This document shows positions 49,074-61,473 of a stretch of 64,000 nucleotides of DNA, piece by piece. Both the position numbers and the translations under genes were made by a program. This DNA is from Chamaecrista fasciculata (Eukaryota; Streptophyta; Magnoliopsida; Fabales; Fabaceae). The stretch lies in assembly GCA_003254925.1 (NCBI GenBank), contig QANZ01022559.1:66873-130872 (forward strand), in the 5' to 3' direction. The notes beneath the pieces were generated by a model. That model was not told the DNA's origin. It did no database searches and saw nothing but the letters and a program-made list of their open reading frames with translations. Numbering within the stretch: position 1 is the first letter of the stretch; every line of letters begins with the position of its first letter.

Positions 49074-50452
49074 GGTCAGTTCGTTTCCGTTTTTTTTAAA
49101 ATTTGTTTTGATTATAATCATGTTTTGATTATAATCAAATTTGATTATTTTTGTAGTGGTGTTTGGATGATTGTTGATTATTTGTGTGAAATTATTAAAA
49201 TGGGTATGTAATGATTGTGGTAGGTGGATAAAAAGTAAAGAAATTGATAAATTGTATAGGGGTATAAATGGAAGAAAAAGTTAGAAAAAGTAAGGTGTGA
49301 TTTGATTATAATAAAAGTGTGTTTGGATGTGATTGTTGTTGTGAAAAAAAACAAAAATGTTACTTTTTGCCTTGAAAAACGTGAAATCTTGATTATTTTT
49401 GTGAGTTGGTTGGGGGATGTTTTTCCGAATCGGTGCACCGTTTAAGCAAATTGGTGCACCGTTTAAGCAAATCAGTGTGATTATTCGGTGCACCGTTTAA
49501 GCAAATCGGTGCACCGATTCGCATTAGATGAGAGAGAAAAATTTAACGCACGCGGACCCGAATTTTTTTTCCAATTTGGCATAAATCTATCTCTCTCCTC
49601 TCTCTCTCTCGATTCATCCTCCTCCTCTCTCTCTCTCGATTCATCTCTCCCTCTCTCTCTCGTCACTCTCCCTCTCTCAATGACCTAAAATGAAGGATTT
49701 TTGGGAACAGATTTCTGACCAGAGCTTTGATGCTCGGCTTCAAACATTCTTTGACATGTAAATTTTTTTTTCTTAATATAAACACCAAGAATTTGTTGGG
49801 ATGAATAAAGATGCAGATGGCAGAAAAGAAGCAGTTGGCAGAAAAGAAGCAGTTGGGACGAAATAGTTGGGATGAATAACTCCCCAAACATGTTCGTCAC
49901 TCTCCCCAAACATTCTCGGCTTATTGGAGAGAAAAGAAGCAAAGGATAAATGAAAATGGTACGAATTGATTATTGGAGAGAAAGAATGGGAAAAGTGGTG
50001 GGGCATGTGGGATGGATTAATAAGGAGAAGGAATTCCAGATTTGTCTTCATCTTCATCCTGTGTGAATCATCCCAACTTTTCAGATTTGTCTTCATCTTC
50101 ATCGGCATGAACAGAGGAACGACAGATAGAGAAAGAGTTGGAATCGGTGAAAATATGAAATTCAATCCTAAATTATTTGGGAAAAATAACAATTTAGCCC
50201 AACACAAGAATAAATATTTACAAACTGGCCCAATATTAAAGTAAATGACCAATTTTCCCTTTGTGATGGGTGATTGATTTTATTAAAGTATAGGTAATTA
50301 TAGGTATATATATAGGGGTATAAGTGTAATTGAGTGTGTTTGATTATTTAAGAATCATGATTATAATTGAATCAGAAAAAAAACGTAAACGAACATGTTT
50401 ATTTTGATTATAATCAAAACAGATTATAATCAAAACGGAAACGAACTGGGCC
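49074..50452. mobile_element. TIR DNA transposon derivative, 1,379 bp, TTAA flanks
   Basis: The ends GGTCAGTTCGTTTCCGTTTT and (inverted) GGCCCAGTTCGTTTCCGTTTT match closely. Both continue into 'tgattataatc' repeats. ttaa flanks both ends (49070-49073 and 50453-50456), so the TSD could be TTAA, or TTA as in PIF/Harbinger. It contains a CT-rich block (49589-49680), GGTGCACC repeats and no transposase, so it is non-autonomous. Confidence 0.75.
49431..49522. repeat. Cluster of four GGTGCACC palindromes
   Basis: 'cggtgcaccgtttaagcaaa' and variants occur at about 49431, 49451, 49484 and 49507. The core GGTGCACC is a perfect palindrome. It lies inside the TIR element. Confidence 0.75.
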
Positions 50453-50569
50453 TTAAGTACTCAATTATAATATATTTTACAAAAATATCTATAATTTTCT
50501 ATTATCGAATATGTATTTACATTTTATCAAAGGACATTTTCTATAATATATTTTAATTCAATAATGAAT

Positions 50570-51507
50570 TAGAATTCAAAATTCAAAAGATTGAGTTAAA
50601 GATATTAAGATAATACTTTAATTTAATATTATTGGAAAATAACAAGTTAGTTATAACTTCCTAAAAGTTAGGATTGTTATTTTGATTTATTAAATTCCAA
50701 CATATTTTAAATGGGGATGACGCATGACTTGGGGATCTTGGGAAGATTTGATCTTCCAATTTCATTCTCAAAGATTGCATTTTGAATTCAAATTGAAATA
50801 TTAAGGTAATATTTTAATTAGGAATTTAAGTCCTAAAATTATGATATTGAGATCTCATAATTTTATAAATTGATAATCCTATAATTTAGGGATTCCCTAA
50901 TTATAATTATCAAAGTCCCCAAACCCTATAAATACATAGCATAAGTCGAATTCTAGAGAGAGATGCCATGCACATTAGGGAAAGTCGACTTTAGCCTAGC
51001 TCATCACAAGGGAAAAATATGATTTTTGCTCTTGGTGAGGAGAGAGAAAAACGCAACCCTGGTTTTCCTAGAGAGAGAAAGTGGCACACAAACCTAAAGG
51101 AGTTTAGGGTTTGTGTGACAAGGTTGTGTGGGATCAAGGATTGGATCCTTGACCATAGGCGCCATCTTGTTCTTGGAGAATTCAAGAATAGTTCTTGAAT
51201 TGAAGAACACCGTAGATAGAGGTCCCTGATTCACTTGGAGAAGTGAAGGAGGCTAGCACCTAGGTATCTCCAAAACTGTTCGTGTGGATCACCGGCGGAG
51301 GAAGGACACATCACGTGGACTTCTAGGACACGCCCCGTACAACCAAACCGATTGGAACTCGTGAGGTATACCACTATCTTAACAGGTTTTAAATTCAACT
51401 AGCAGATCCGTTCGGGAATTTAGGCCTAGGCGCGTTTTAAGATTTAAATTTATTTTTATTTTTATATTTCTTGCTTCCACTGCGTTAGGCGCCCTGAATT
51501 CCCAACA
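50570..51507 (+). repeat. Inverted copia LTR fragment, 3' half
   Basis: In plus-strand sense this matches the 3' half of the solo LTR (shared 'cgcctaacgcag', 'gatagtggtatacctcacga' and 'ggtgctagcctc' in complement). It ends with a proper LTR end (gaattcccaaca). A TATA box (tataaata, 50927-50934) is present. Its orientation is opposite to the pol gene that begins at 51508. The left limit is approximate; the 5' half of the LTR is absent. Confidence 0.75.
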
Positions 51508-54500
51508 ATAGGATCAGCAATGGTCGGAACCACACCAAGCTCAGTAATGAACTTCCTAATCCATACAGCCTCCTTCGCTGCATCTGATGCTGCTATATAC
51601 TCAGCCTCCGTTGTAGAATCAGCAATCGTGCTCTGCTTGGAACTTTTCCAACTCACGCTGCCACCGTTCAGGAGAAACACGTATCCAGACTGCGATTTAA
51701 AATCATCTTGGTCGGTTTGAAAACTGGCATCTGTGTAACCAATTACATATAGCTCTTCATCAGTTCCACCATAAACCAAGAATTCATCCTTAGTCCTTCT
51801 CAAGTACTTAAGGATGTTCTTGACAGCGGTCCAATGATCCTCACTAGGGTCTTGTTGGAACCGGCTCGTCATACTCAGGGCAAATGACACATCTAGTCGA
51901 GTACACAACATGGCATACATGATGGATCCTATTTCCGAAGCATAAGGGATGCCACTCATGCGCCCTCGCTCATCAAGTGTCTTGGGACACTGATTCTTGC
52001 TCAGGCCTAAACCATGATTCATCGGTATGAATCCCTTCATGGAATCCTGCATACTGAACCGTTTCAGTACCTTATCCAAGTATGTACTCTGACTTAATCC
52101 AAGAAGCCTTCGAGATCTATCTCTATAGATCTTGATGCCTAGAATGTAAGCAGCTTCTCCTAAGTCCTTCATCGAGAATGATTTTCCCAACCAAGATTTC
52201 ACAATCTCCAAGGTAGAAACATCATTTCCAATGAGCAAAATGTCATCGACATAAAGCACTAAGAACACAATCGTGCTCCCACTAACCTTCTTGTAAACAC
52301 AAGCCTCATCAGGGTTTTGCAAGAAGCCAAACTCTTTGACTACCTCATCAAAACGATGATTCCAACTCCGGGATGCTTGCTTCAATCCATAAATGGATCT
52401 CTGAAGTTTGCACACCCTCTCTGGTTCCTCTGGACATACAAACCCCTCAGGTTGTGTCATGTACACATCTTCGGGAAGCCTTCCATTAAGGAATGTTGTT
52501 TTGACATCCATTTTCCATATCTCATAGTCATAATATGCGGCTATGGCAAGGAGGATCCTAATGGACTTGGCCATTGCAACTGGGGAAAATGTTTCATCAT
52601 AGTCAATACCATGACGTTGAGTGAACCCCTTTACAACTAGCCTGGCCTTAAAGACATTAACGTTGCCATCCATGTCGGTTTTCTCTTTGAAAACCCACTC
52701 GCACCCTACGGCTTTTACACCTTCAGGTGGATCGACTAAGGTCCATACCTTATTGTCGTACATGGATTGCATCTCTGCCTTCATGGCTTCAACCCATTTT
52801 TCAGAGTTGGGACCCACAATAGCTTCTTGATAGGTGGTAGGCTCACCACGCTCCATGAGCAACACATCCTTGTTCTCAATCATCAAAATCCATATCTTTG
52901 AGGTTGAGAACGTGTTCTATCAGACCTTCGTGGTTCTTGTGCTACTAGAGGAGCTTCTACAACGTCTTCTGGCTCGTCTCTAGTTTCCGTCTGCGCCTCT
53001 AGAGTGTCTTGTGGATCTTGAACCTCTTCAAGATCTATCTTACTCCCACTGTCTCTTTTGGAGACAAAATCCTATTCTAAAAAGAATCCATTTCTGACTA
53101 CAAACACTTTGTTGTCAGATGGGTAGTAGACATAATACCCCCTTGTTTCCTTGGGGTATCCCACAAACAAACACTTTAGAGATTTGGGAGACAGTTTATC
53201 ATTAGGCTGTTGCTTAACATAAACTTCACATCCCCAAACCTTGAGGTAAGACAAACTGGGCCTCTTCCCAGTCCATATCTCATATGGTGTCTTCTCAACT
53301 GCCTTAGACAAAACACGGTTAAGTGTGAACGCAGCAGTTTCTAGAGCATGCCCCCAAAAGGATGGCGGAAGATCAGCCTGACTCATCATAGATCGGACCA
53401 TATCTAATAAAGTCTGATTCCTCCTCTCAGAAACACCATTCCATTGTGGAGTTCCAGGAAGGGTAAGTTGTGAGACTATCCCACAACTTCTAAGATGATC
53501 AATAAACTCGTGGCTCAAATACTTGCCTCCTCGATCGGATCGAAGGGCTTTGATTTTCTTTCCAAGTTGGTTCTCTACTTCACTTTGAAACCTTTTGAAC
53601 ATTTCAAAAGACTCTGACTTGTGCTTCATTAGGTAGACATAGCCATATCTACTGAAGTCATCAGTGAATGTTATGAAGTATGAGTAACCACCCCTAGCTT
53701 GAGTACTCATGGGTCCACATACATCACTATGTATGATTCCCAATAAGTCAGGTGCTCTCTCACTGTGGCCAGTGAAGGGCGCCTTTGTCATTTTACCAAG
53801 TAAACAAGATTCGCAAGCATCATATGATTCAAAATCAAATGAGCTTAGAAGTCCATCTTTATGGAGCTTCTCTAGGCGTTTCTCATTTATATGGCCTAAA
53901 CGACAATGCCAAAGGTACGTAGGATTTGATTCGTTAATCTTGATCCTTTTGGTATCAACGTTATAGATATTGTTATCGTGTTGTTGTTCTAATTTTAAGA
54001 CGTAATGATTATCTTGCAAATCACCATAAGCAAATAAAACATTATCTTCATAAATAGAACACCTTCCATTGCTGTTTACACAGGTAAAACCTTCCTTATC
54101 CAAATAAGAAAGGGAAATAATGTTTGAACTCAATGAAGGTACATAATTACAATTATTCAAAATGAAAATAAGCCCAGAGGGAAACACAAGCTCGTATGTT
54201 CCCACAGCAACAACAGCAACTCTTGTTCCATTGCCTACGCGTAGGTCCACCTCGCTTCTGTCCAGCTTTTTACTGTCTCTAAGACCCAGCACATTTGTAC
54301 AAATGTGAGAACCACTTGCTGTATCTAATACCCAAGTGGTTAAAGTAGAAAAATGAACGTCTATAACGAAGATACCTGAAGTAGAGACTTCACTGCTCTT
54401 CTTCTTCTTTTTATCTTCCAACTACAATTTCCAATTTCTTTGCCAATGTCCTAGCTTTTGGCAGAAAAAGCAATTCGCATCCTTTGAAGGCTTCGCCTTC

Positions 54501-55234
54501 TTGGCAGGTCGTGGGTTAGGCTTGTTCCCTGGCTTGGTCTCACCAACCGGGGCTTTACCCTTCCTCTTTCCTTTGCCCATCCCTTTCCACTGGTTTTTCT
54601 GAACCATTAAGACTGCACTAGGCGCCTTTTTAATGGATGCCTCAACAGTCTTGAGCATCCCATGCAGCTCAGAAATTGATTTCTCCATTCCATTCATATT
54701 GAAGTTCATGACAAACTGGTCATAACTTCTAGGCAGCGAGTTTAGGATCAAATCCGTCGCAAGCTCTGAAGTAATGGGAAATCCTAGCCTACTAAGGTGA
54801 TCTATGTACCCCTTCATCTTCAAGACATGGGTACTTACGGATGCACCTTCAGCCATCTTGCAAGAGTGTAGAGCCTTAGTGGTCTCAAACCTCTCTTGCT
54901 TAGCCTGCTGCTGGAACATTTGCTTGAGATGTGTGACCATCTCAAAAGCCGTCAACATTTCCGAGCTCTTTTGCAACTCTGGAACCATTGTGGCTAGCAT
55001 CAGGCAAGCAACGTCCACAGAGTCATTGAAGTGCTTCTCATAAGCAGTTCTTTGAGCTCTTGGAGCGTCGTTGGCAGGCTCTTCAGGGGGAGGGTTTTCT
55101 AGGGCATAAAGCTTCCTTTCTTGGGTGAGAACAATTCTCAAATTACGAAACCAGTCAAGGAAGTTTGTCCCATTTAACTTATCCTTCTCAAGGATAGATC
55201 GCAGTGATAACGCTGAACTTATATTGTTTGCCAT
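51508..55234 (-). pseudogene. Degenerate copia gag-pol, copy 2
   Basis: Gag starts at 55234 (MANNISSALSLRS). The zinc knuckle reads CFFCQKLGHWQRNW, so the last Cys is Trp, and a TAG three codons later (ending at 54422) ends gag; copy 1 reads through here. The next section (53072-54421) has the protease DTASGSH motif, integrase HHCC (WHCRLGHINEKR…CESC) and catalytic core, then another TAG near 53072 in place of Lys. A 1-bp deletion near 52885 shifts frame before RT. RT is long and intact (MDVKTTFLNG, SIYGLKQASRSW, YVDD at 52243-52254), and RNase H (GYTDASF, STTEAEY) runs to ADPI, where the foreign LTR cuts in. At least three disruptions mean it is not functional. Confidence 0.9.
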
Positions 55235-56744
55235 GATTCTACAATTAAGATATGAAACTTAATTAGCAAAAAGGTCCATCATTTTATAAAACCCAGCAAA
55301 ATTATTGTTAGTGGCTAAGACCCATATTTCACCAAAGTTTACCTTCGCTTGGGCGATAATGCAACCTTAGGTTATTTAGGTAGGTAACTCTTTACCAATC
55401 ACATCATATGTGACTCTTAGATCTTTATGGGACTGTATCATCGTATGATACTTATTATGGCATGTTTATCCCATCTAATGCCTTGAGGTCCAAATCCGAT
55501 TTGATAACCCCATTAAGTCACACAATAAAACTTGTGAATGGCCAAACTCAAAACAATGATGCGAAAGCCCAACCCTACAACATCAAGGCCCATCAAACAC
55601 GTGTAGCTTGGGCTATCACCGCATCCAATAAACCAAGATTTCAATAAGGCATCGCGTTGAATCTTCTATTCACCCGTGTCTCCTCAAGATAAAAGTAGAT
55701 ACATGTAGCTTGGGCTATCACCGCTCCATAATGATCGAGATTTTAACAGGGTGTTTTATTGATGGCATTAAAACTTAAGATTATATAAGGGTTCAATTTT
55801 AGGTTCCATTTTTTGTTCAATTTTAAATCCAATTTTAAAATTAAACGAGTGTGCCAAGTGTTTACCCCCATGTATCATATACATATAAACACATGCACGA
55901 ATTTTGTATCTCATACAAAATCCTACGCTCGTATCAAATACGTGGTTGTGCGTACAAAACATAAAATTTGCTTGTTAAAATCGCGACCCCTAAACATACA
56001 TCTAGTGCCAATTGTATCATATACAAAAACTAAATGCATAAAATAACCGTGCTTAGATATGGCTCATCTACTCTAAATTCCCTCAAGCCAATGAGAGAAT
56101 TTTTCTAAAAGAAAAGGAAAAATTACATTGGGAAAACTCATTTGAACATATGAGGGGAGTGAGGTGAGAAAAGAAATTACATCTAGAATTTAGGGAGATG
56201 ACACGCAGGCCGTATTTACCAAAATAAGACCTAGAGCCATATCCAACACCATACTCAAACATACATGAACAATTCATATATATATATATATATATATACA
56301 CGGCATCAACATTCAACAACAAAAAAACGACTTTGATTGTGTTCAATTAGGGTTTGTGCAATTTAACATGCCTTCTTGAATAATAAGTCTTGCATCAATA
56401 ATTCAAGAATTCAAGAATCATATTCAAGAAGTCGAATCTATTGACCCAAAAATTATAAATTCACAATTTACAATTTTCGGCCACCCTACAATAAAATAAT
56501 CAAAACAATTTTAATTAAAAAACACATAGGGTTTCGGCCAAGAACTAAACTTTTCAAGAAAATTTTTAATCAATCAAATTGATTACCTTATGTCTCAAAT
56601 ACATAAATTTGCACCATTCATAGATTAGGTTAAAATTGTGTGGTGGATAATCGCAAAATTTAGCGAATCGAATGAAAATGGTAAACGTACAAACATACAT
56701 CAACATGTATATTCACAAAACTAGCATAAACACAAAGTTAGCGT
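55235..56744 (-). other. Copia copy 2 untranslated leader
   Basis: Non-coding, collinear with 34428-35880 of copy 1. It contains two 'gtagcttgggctatcaccgc' motifs and a (TA)n tract at 56276-56297. Confidence 0.7.
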
Positions 56745-56746
56745 GA

Positions 56747-56757
56747 CTCTGATACCA
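56747..56757 (-). other. Primer-binding site, copia 2
   Basis: The complement reads TGGTATCAGAG (then TC instead of C), initiator-methionine tRNA type, one base from the LTR edge at 56759. Unlike copy 1, only one site is present. Confidence 0.8.
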
Positions 56758-56758
56758 T

Positions 56759-58878
56759 TGTTGCATATTATGGAGCAAAACGCAACGGAAAAGGTAAAAT
56801 TAAAATTTTTACAAAACTTATAATCTCCTCCAAAGGATCCACTACTTGTGTTTATACTAGAGGGAAAAGGACATTTACCCAAATTCAAACGGTTGCTTTG
56901 AAAACGCGATTCCAAGAAGTCCACAGACTCGTGTCCTTCCTCTGCCGGTGATCCACACGAACAGTGTGGCAGATACTCAGGTGTTAGCCTCCAATCTCTT
57001 CTCCAAGAGATTCTGGGAACTGATCTACAATCTTGAAATTTCAAGAACACTTCTTGAAATATTCAAGAATCAAAGTGGCGCACAACTATTCAAGAGATAA
57101 GCACTCTCCCAAGAAACAATTTCTTGGCGCCTCTCTCTCTCTTTCTCTCACACCCAAGTCGACTTTTGCCTAAACTTTTGGGTTAGGTCGAACTTTTCTT
57201 CCTTCTTTCTTCTAATTAGGTTTAGGCGACTTAAAGTGGTATTTATAGAGTCTCACTCTTGAAAATAGGGAATTACTAATCTAATTAGGGAATCCCCAAA
57301 TCTTGATTATAAAATTACATTAATATTATAATTCAAGATTAAAAGGCAATCTCAATTTAAATTTCAAGATCATATCTTGAAATCCAAATCTTGAAAGCAC
57401 ACTTCCCATTGGTTGGAGTGAGCCAAGAGGATTTGAATTCTTAATTAAAATATTACAATAATATCTTAACTTAAAATTCAAAATGCATTCTTGAAATTTA
57501 AAATGCAAGATCAAATCTTACACTTGAATCTTGAAGAATGCGCCACCCTCCTTGTTATTTTATAGAAATTTAATAAATAAGATAACAAACCTAACTCTTA
57601 GGAAGTTATAATCTTAATAATATCCTTAACAAATTGAATTAAAATATTACCCTAATATCTTAATTCAAATTCAAATCTTGAATTCAAATTAACAAAATCA
57701 TATTTTATTAATTAATTCAAGAGTGAGGTGCCACCCTCCTCTTATTATCCTTCAATATTAGAGAATTTGATAAATCAATAATCCCCTAACTCTTAGGAGA
57801 CTAAATCACTTCATTATTCCCCAATATTTTAAACAAGAATTCAATTGTAAATAGATTAATAAAATTAACTATTTAACAATTAATATATTTAAACTTGTCT
57901 AACAAATTTAAATATCACAAATGTAGATTTTATTTAAGACAAGACTTCATGTCCTAAGACATTCAACTATGTCTTAAATTGTGTCACTAAAGTGACTCAC
58001 GAATTACCCTAATTCGTGTCCTATTACAGTATCTTGATCCTGCTCATGTGTGACCCAGCATGCCTCACGTGAAATTGGCAGCAAGCCATCCCCATGACTC
58101 ACAAGTCGAGAGAGGACTCTAGCAAGCCATCACGACTACCCAAAACACGTGAGTTATCGTTTTAACATTAACGACTTAACCTTAGTACCACCTTGTCATA
58201 ATCCCTATTGTCACACGATATTTTGGTCATGGATAAGGCATGGGAAAGTCATCCTTGTAATCCAAACCATAACTTTCTCGATTCCTTGAGTTAGTCCCAT
58301 TACCCTGTGTGGCCACACATTCCTTGGACAAACTCATCGAGGGGCCCAGTCAAATATCTCTCAACTTAATGAGGGACAAAATTCCTTCTTGGCCAACCAC
58401 ATTCCTCAGCACGGCAAACAACTAAACCCGTACCTAGCCTGTATGGCTACCCTGTTACGGGCAACATTGGACTAGGCCAAAGTTCAGCATCTACAACGCT
58501 GGAATAATGAAGACCTCAGGTCTAAGGGCATCGTGACAGGTGTACAGGAGAGGCTAGCTCATGACTAAACCCATGCAGGACTCTCCAGGTCGGTCCAGCA
58601 ACTTGTAACCCTTTACATAATTGCACCATGACTCTCGAGAAGCATCACATGCGCGTATCTCTATACACCGAAGTCATGTTGGTCTTAGTTCATTCACGTT
58701 CCAACGTGAATAATCGACCAGGGGCAGTTTAGAATAATTATCACATACTTAAAAAAAGGATTGTTATCATAGTAAACATGCTAATAATATGATAACGACA
58801 TAATTTATCATTCATAAATCAGTCAAACAATATGTCCATACATATAAAATGATTGACCCTAGGGCACAATCTCCATCA
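56759..58878 (-). repeat. Complete 5' LTR of copia copy 2, 2,120 bp
   Basis: In sense it begins TGATGGAGATTGTGCCCTAG and ends GCAACA beside the primer-binding site, so it has TG…CA ends. A TATA box (TATAAATA in complement, 57240-57247) lies about 480 bp from the 3' end. Unusually long for a copia LTR. No 3' partner remains in the window, so the age cannot be estimated from LTR divergence. Confidence 0.85.
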
Positions 58879-58889
58879 TTAACTCCTCA

Positions 58890-59160
58890 GTTTAATTCAC
58901 ACCAAAAAACAACTTCTATTGCAGGAAACAGAGCATCTAACTTCGAGCTCTGTTTCGTCGTCGTCACCGTCATTCGCTTGGATCTTCTACTTCGGGTCAA
59001 GTACGACTCGTCCGATTCGGAATCTTTGATTGGATTTTGCACCACGACGGTGCGGGAGGAAGACGATGAAGACGAAGATCGAGCAGCGATGGTAACGATA
59101 TTGGAGATCAAGGAGTTTTGTGTTGTAGGATACTCTGCGGCGAGGGTTTTGGAGGTAAGG
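58890..59160 (+). other. Exon-like, GC-richer fragment of unknown origin
   Basis: The plus strand carries an open stretch with REEDDEDEDRAAMVTILEIK and YSAARVLE ending at a good donor (ggag/gtaagg at about 59152). The minus strand is also open (TIAARSSSSSSSSRTVVVQN, DSESDESYLTRSRRSKR) with an ATG at 59111. Only one can be coding, and there is no acceptable continuation on either side. It may be a captured or truncated first exon, in the DNA directly beside the copia LTR. Confidence 0.25.
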
Positions 59161-60236
59161 GAAGTTTGACCTAGTGAGATCTCATGTGGCCTCCCATGGC
59201 TTTTCTGCTATTAAAGCATTTATTGCAAATCTTTCAAAGGACAAATGGCCAGAAGAGATGGCGATGGTGGAGAAGAATAAAGAACTAGAAAGAGAGAGAG
59301 AGAGAGAGAGAGAGATGTTTTTCGGTGTGAAATAAACTAAAACCCTCAGTTTTGTTTCTTTTTTATATTTTGATCTATTATATAGAAAAAGAACCTTAAT
59401 GCAAAAATTCAAACTTTTAGGAGTTAAAAATCAATTTTGTCTTTTTTTTAAACGGAAAAATGGATGGAAAATGTTAGAGGGACCAACTCTGACAAGTTTT
59501 AGATAATTGAGGGACCAATATGGAACGAAAAATAATTGAGGGACCAAAATAAGATTTTAGCCTTATTATAATATAATATGTATATATATATATTATAATT
59601 ATAAAATGTATATGTGTGTGAGAGAGAGGGGTATGAGTAAGAAAAAAAAATAGTAAGCCATGATGAATGGAGAGAGAAAGTTGTAAGTGTAATAAATGAG
59701 GGTATTGAAAATTATCATTTTGTCAAATAGTTTTTTTTTTTATATATTTGTATTAAAGTGTAGGTAATTATAAGTATTTGAGTAGGGGTATGTTAGTAAT
59801 TGCGTATGAAAAATGTATTGAAATAATGTTGTAATGAAATAATATTTTTGTAATGAGTTTGCAATTGTTAAACAAACAGTTGTGTTGCACGGTAGCTCAA
59901 GTTATATATTGAAAATGAAGATTATGAGTTTGTATTGTAATGATGTTATAATTGATAAATAAACACACCTGAGCCTTAACCGATATTCAAACTGTATTAG
60001 CAAAGACTGCCTAATTTGATTTAGAATTTATATATATATAACTATGAAACACATTTGTAGAAAAGCTTAAAGAAGTTTAATTATAACTATTACTAATTAA
60101 ACTACAACAAGTAGGTGATGGCAAATTTGATTTTTAATTGACAAAAAAAATTAATATAATTGTAATAGCCTTGTGGTTAATAAGTAACTTCATAGGTTCT
60201 TTGTAAGTAAAGTATAAAACTTCTTTCTTTATTGAG
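59161..60236. other. Gene-free region with microsatellites
   Basis: A (GA)n tract lies at 59293-59315. 59440-59570 holds a half-palindrome of 'gagggaccaa' motifs (remnant of a GGTCC-type MITE). (TA)n occurs at 59578-59590. No gene. Confidence 0.4.
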
Positions 60237-61089
60237 GGTCAAATGTTCAATTAGTTTTAAATATATGTCCTTAAGTTCATTTTGGTCCTAAACATTTCAA
60301 AAGTTTTATTTGGTCATAAATGTTGTCATTTAGTTTTGTTTTGGTCTCAAACTACTGAATATGATAATATCTCTCTTGTTCAAAGTTCAAATGTAATAAG
60401 TCCATAGCTATGTGTTGCATTCAACAAGTACTTTCTCTATCCAATTGGGGTCGTCAAGAAACAAGATCGAATCGGGTCCCGAAAGTCGGTCACTCGTTTT
60501 ATAGTCTAACAAGCGAAGTTGATCATATCTCTCTTATTTCAAGTTTGAATGCGACGAATTTAGAGCTACGTACTATTCTTCAAGAATTGTTTTTTTTTTC
60601 TTGCTTAGTTGGGATTATCAAGATTGAGACCAAAAAGTAAAAAATTATGAAAAATTGACCTCAAACCTTTTTTCGAGCTCAATTTTGACATTGTTTGTTG
60701 ACAATCTCAACTAAACAAAAAACATGACTCGTTAAGAAAAATAAGAGTAATACGTAGCTCCGAACTCGTCGCATTTAGACTTGAAATGAAAGATATATGA
60801 ATAACTTTTTTTGTTTGACTGTAAAAGGAGCGGCTCGCTTTTTAAACTCAATTTGACCTTGATTGTTAATGGTCACAACTGGTTAGAAAAATTAATCGTC
60901 AAAAGCAACATGTAACTGTAAACTCGTCACTTTCAAATTTAAAACGAGAGAGATATGACATATTCAATAGTTTGAGACCAAAATGAAATTAAATGGTAAC
61001 ATTTAGGACCAATATGAAACTTTTAAAAAATTCAGGACTAAAATAAACTTAAGGGCATATATTTAGGACTAATTTGAGCATTTTTGACC
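60237..61089. mobile_element. Large foldback MITE, about 853 bp
   Basis: Ends ggtcaaatgttcaa and (inverted) ggtcaaaaatgctcaa. The arms are mirrored along most of the length ('ttaagttcattttggtccta' / 'ggactaaaataaacttaagg', 'atgataatatctctcttg' / 'gagagatatgacatatt'). The flanks tttattgag and tttatttat match at 6 of 9 bases only. Related to 17098-17636. Confidence 0.65.
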
Positions 61090-61473
61090 TTTATTTATTT
61101 AATTCGTTTTACCTTTTACGTTTTAACTACTTTTGGAGTTAAAATTGATGAGTTGTCAAATGAGAGTAGGATATCTCAGTCAAGAAAATACTCATACAGT
61201 CCTAATTATCTATTTGAGCCCATTTTGAATTTTCCTTCCAATTCTGGACAAATTGGATGCGGAGTGCGGACGAAAGGGACAATAGTAAATTACAGGCCTA
61301 TATGCTTTTTGCTTTAGTTAGTGTAAATCCTACTAGACTTCATTTTTTTCTCAATGTAATATTTCCATGGTATTAAGTAATTGAGAGATAACTTACAAAG
61401 CAGTAGTAAACTGTGTTTTGAAAAAATATTAATTTTTTTTCTCAAAATGTGTAATATTACAATATTATCTAAA

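Larger units (their letters stand above)
51508..58878 (-). mobile_element. Ty1-copia retrotransposon, copy 2, 3' end lost
   Basis: Minus-strand order: 5' LTR (56759-58878), primer-binding site (56747-56757), leader, gag, protease, integrase, reverse transcriptase and most of RNase H. The element breaks off at 51508, where an LTR fragment in the opposite orientation is joined. Copy 2 is better preserved than copy 1. Confidence 0.9.

Noticed and set aside
49481..49688. Frames with Arg/Glu/Ser repeats around the CT-rich block
   Set aside because: Produced by the (CT)n microsatellite on either strand inside a TIR element.
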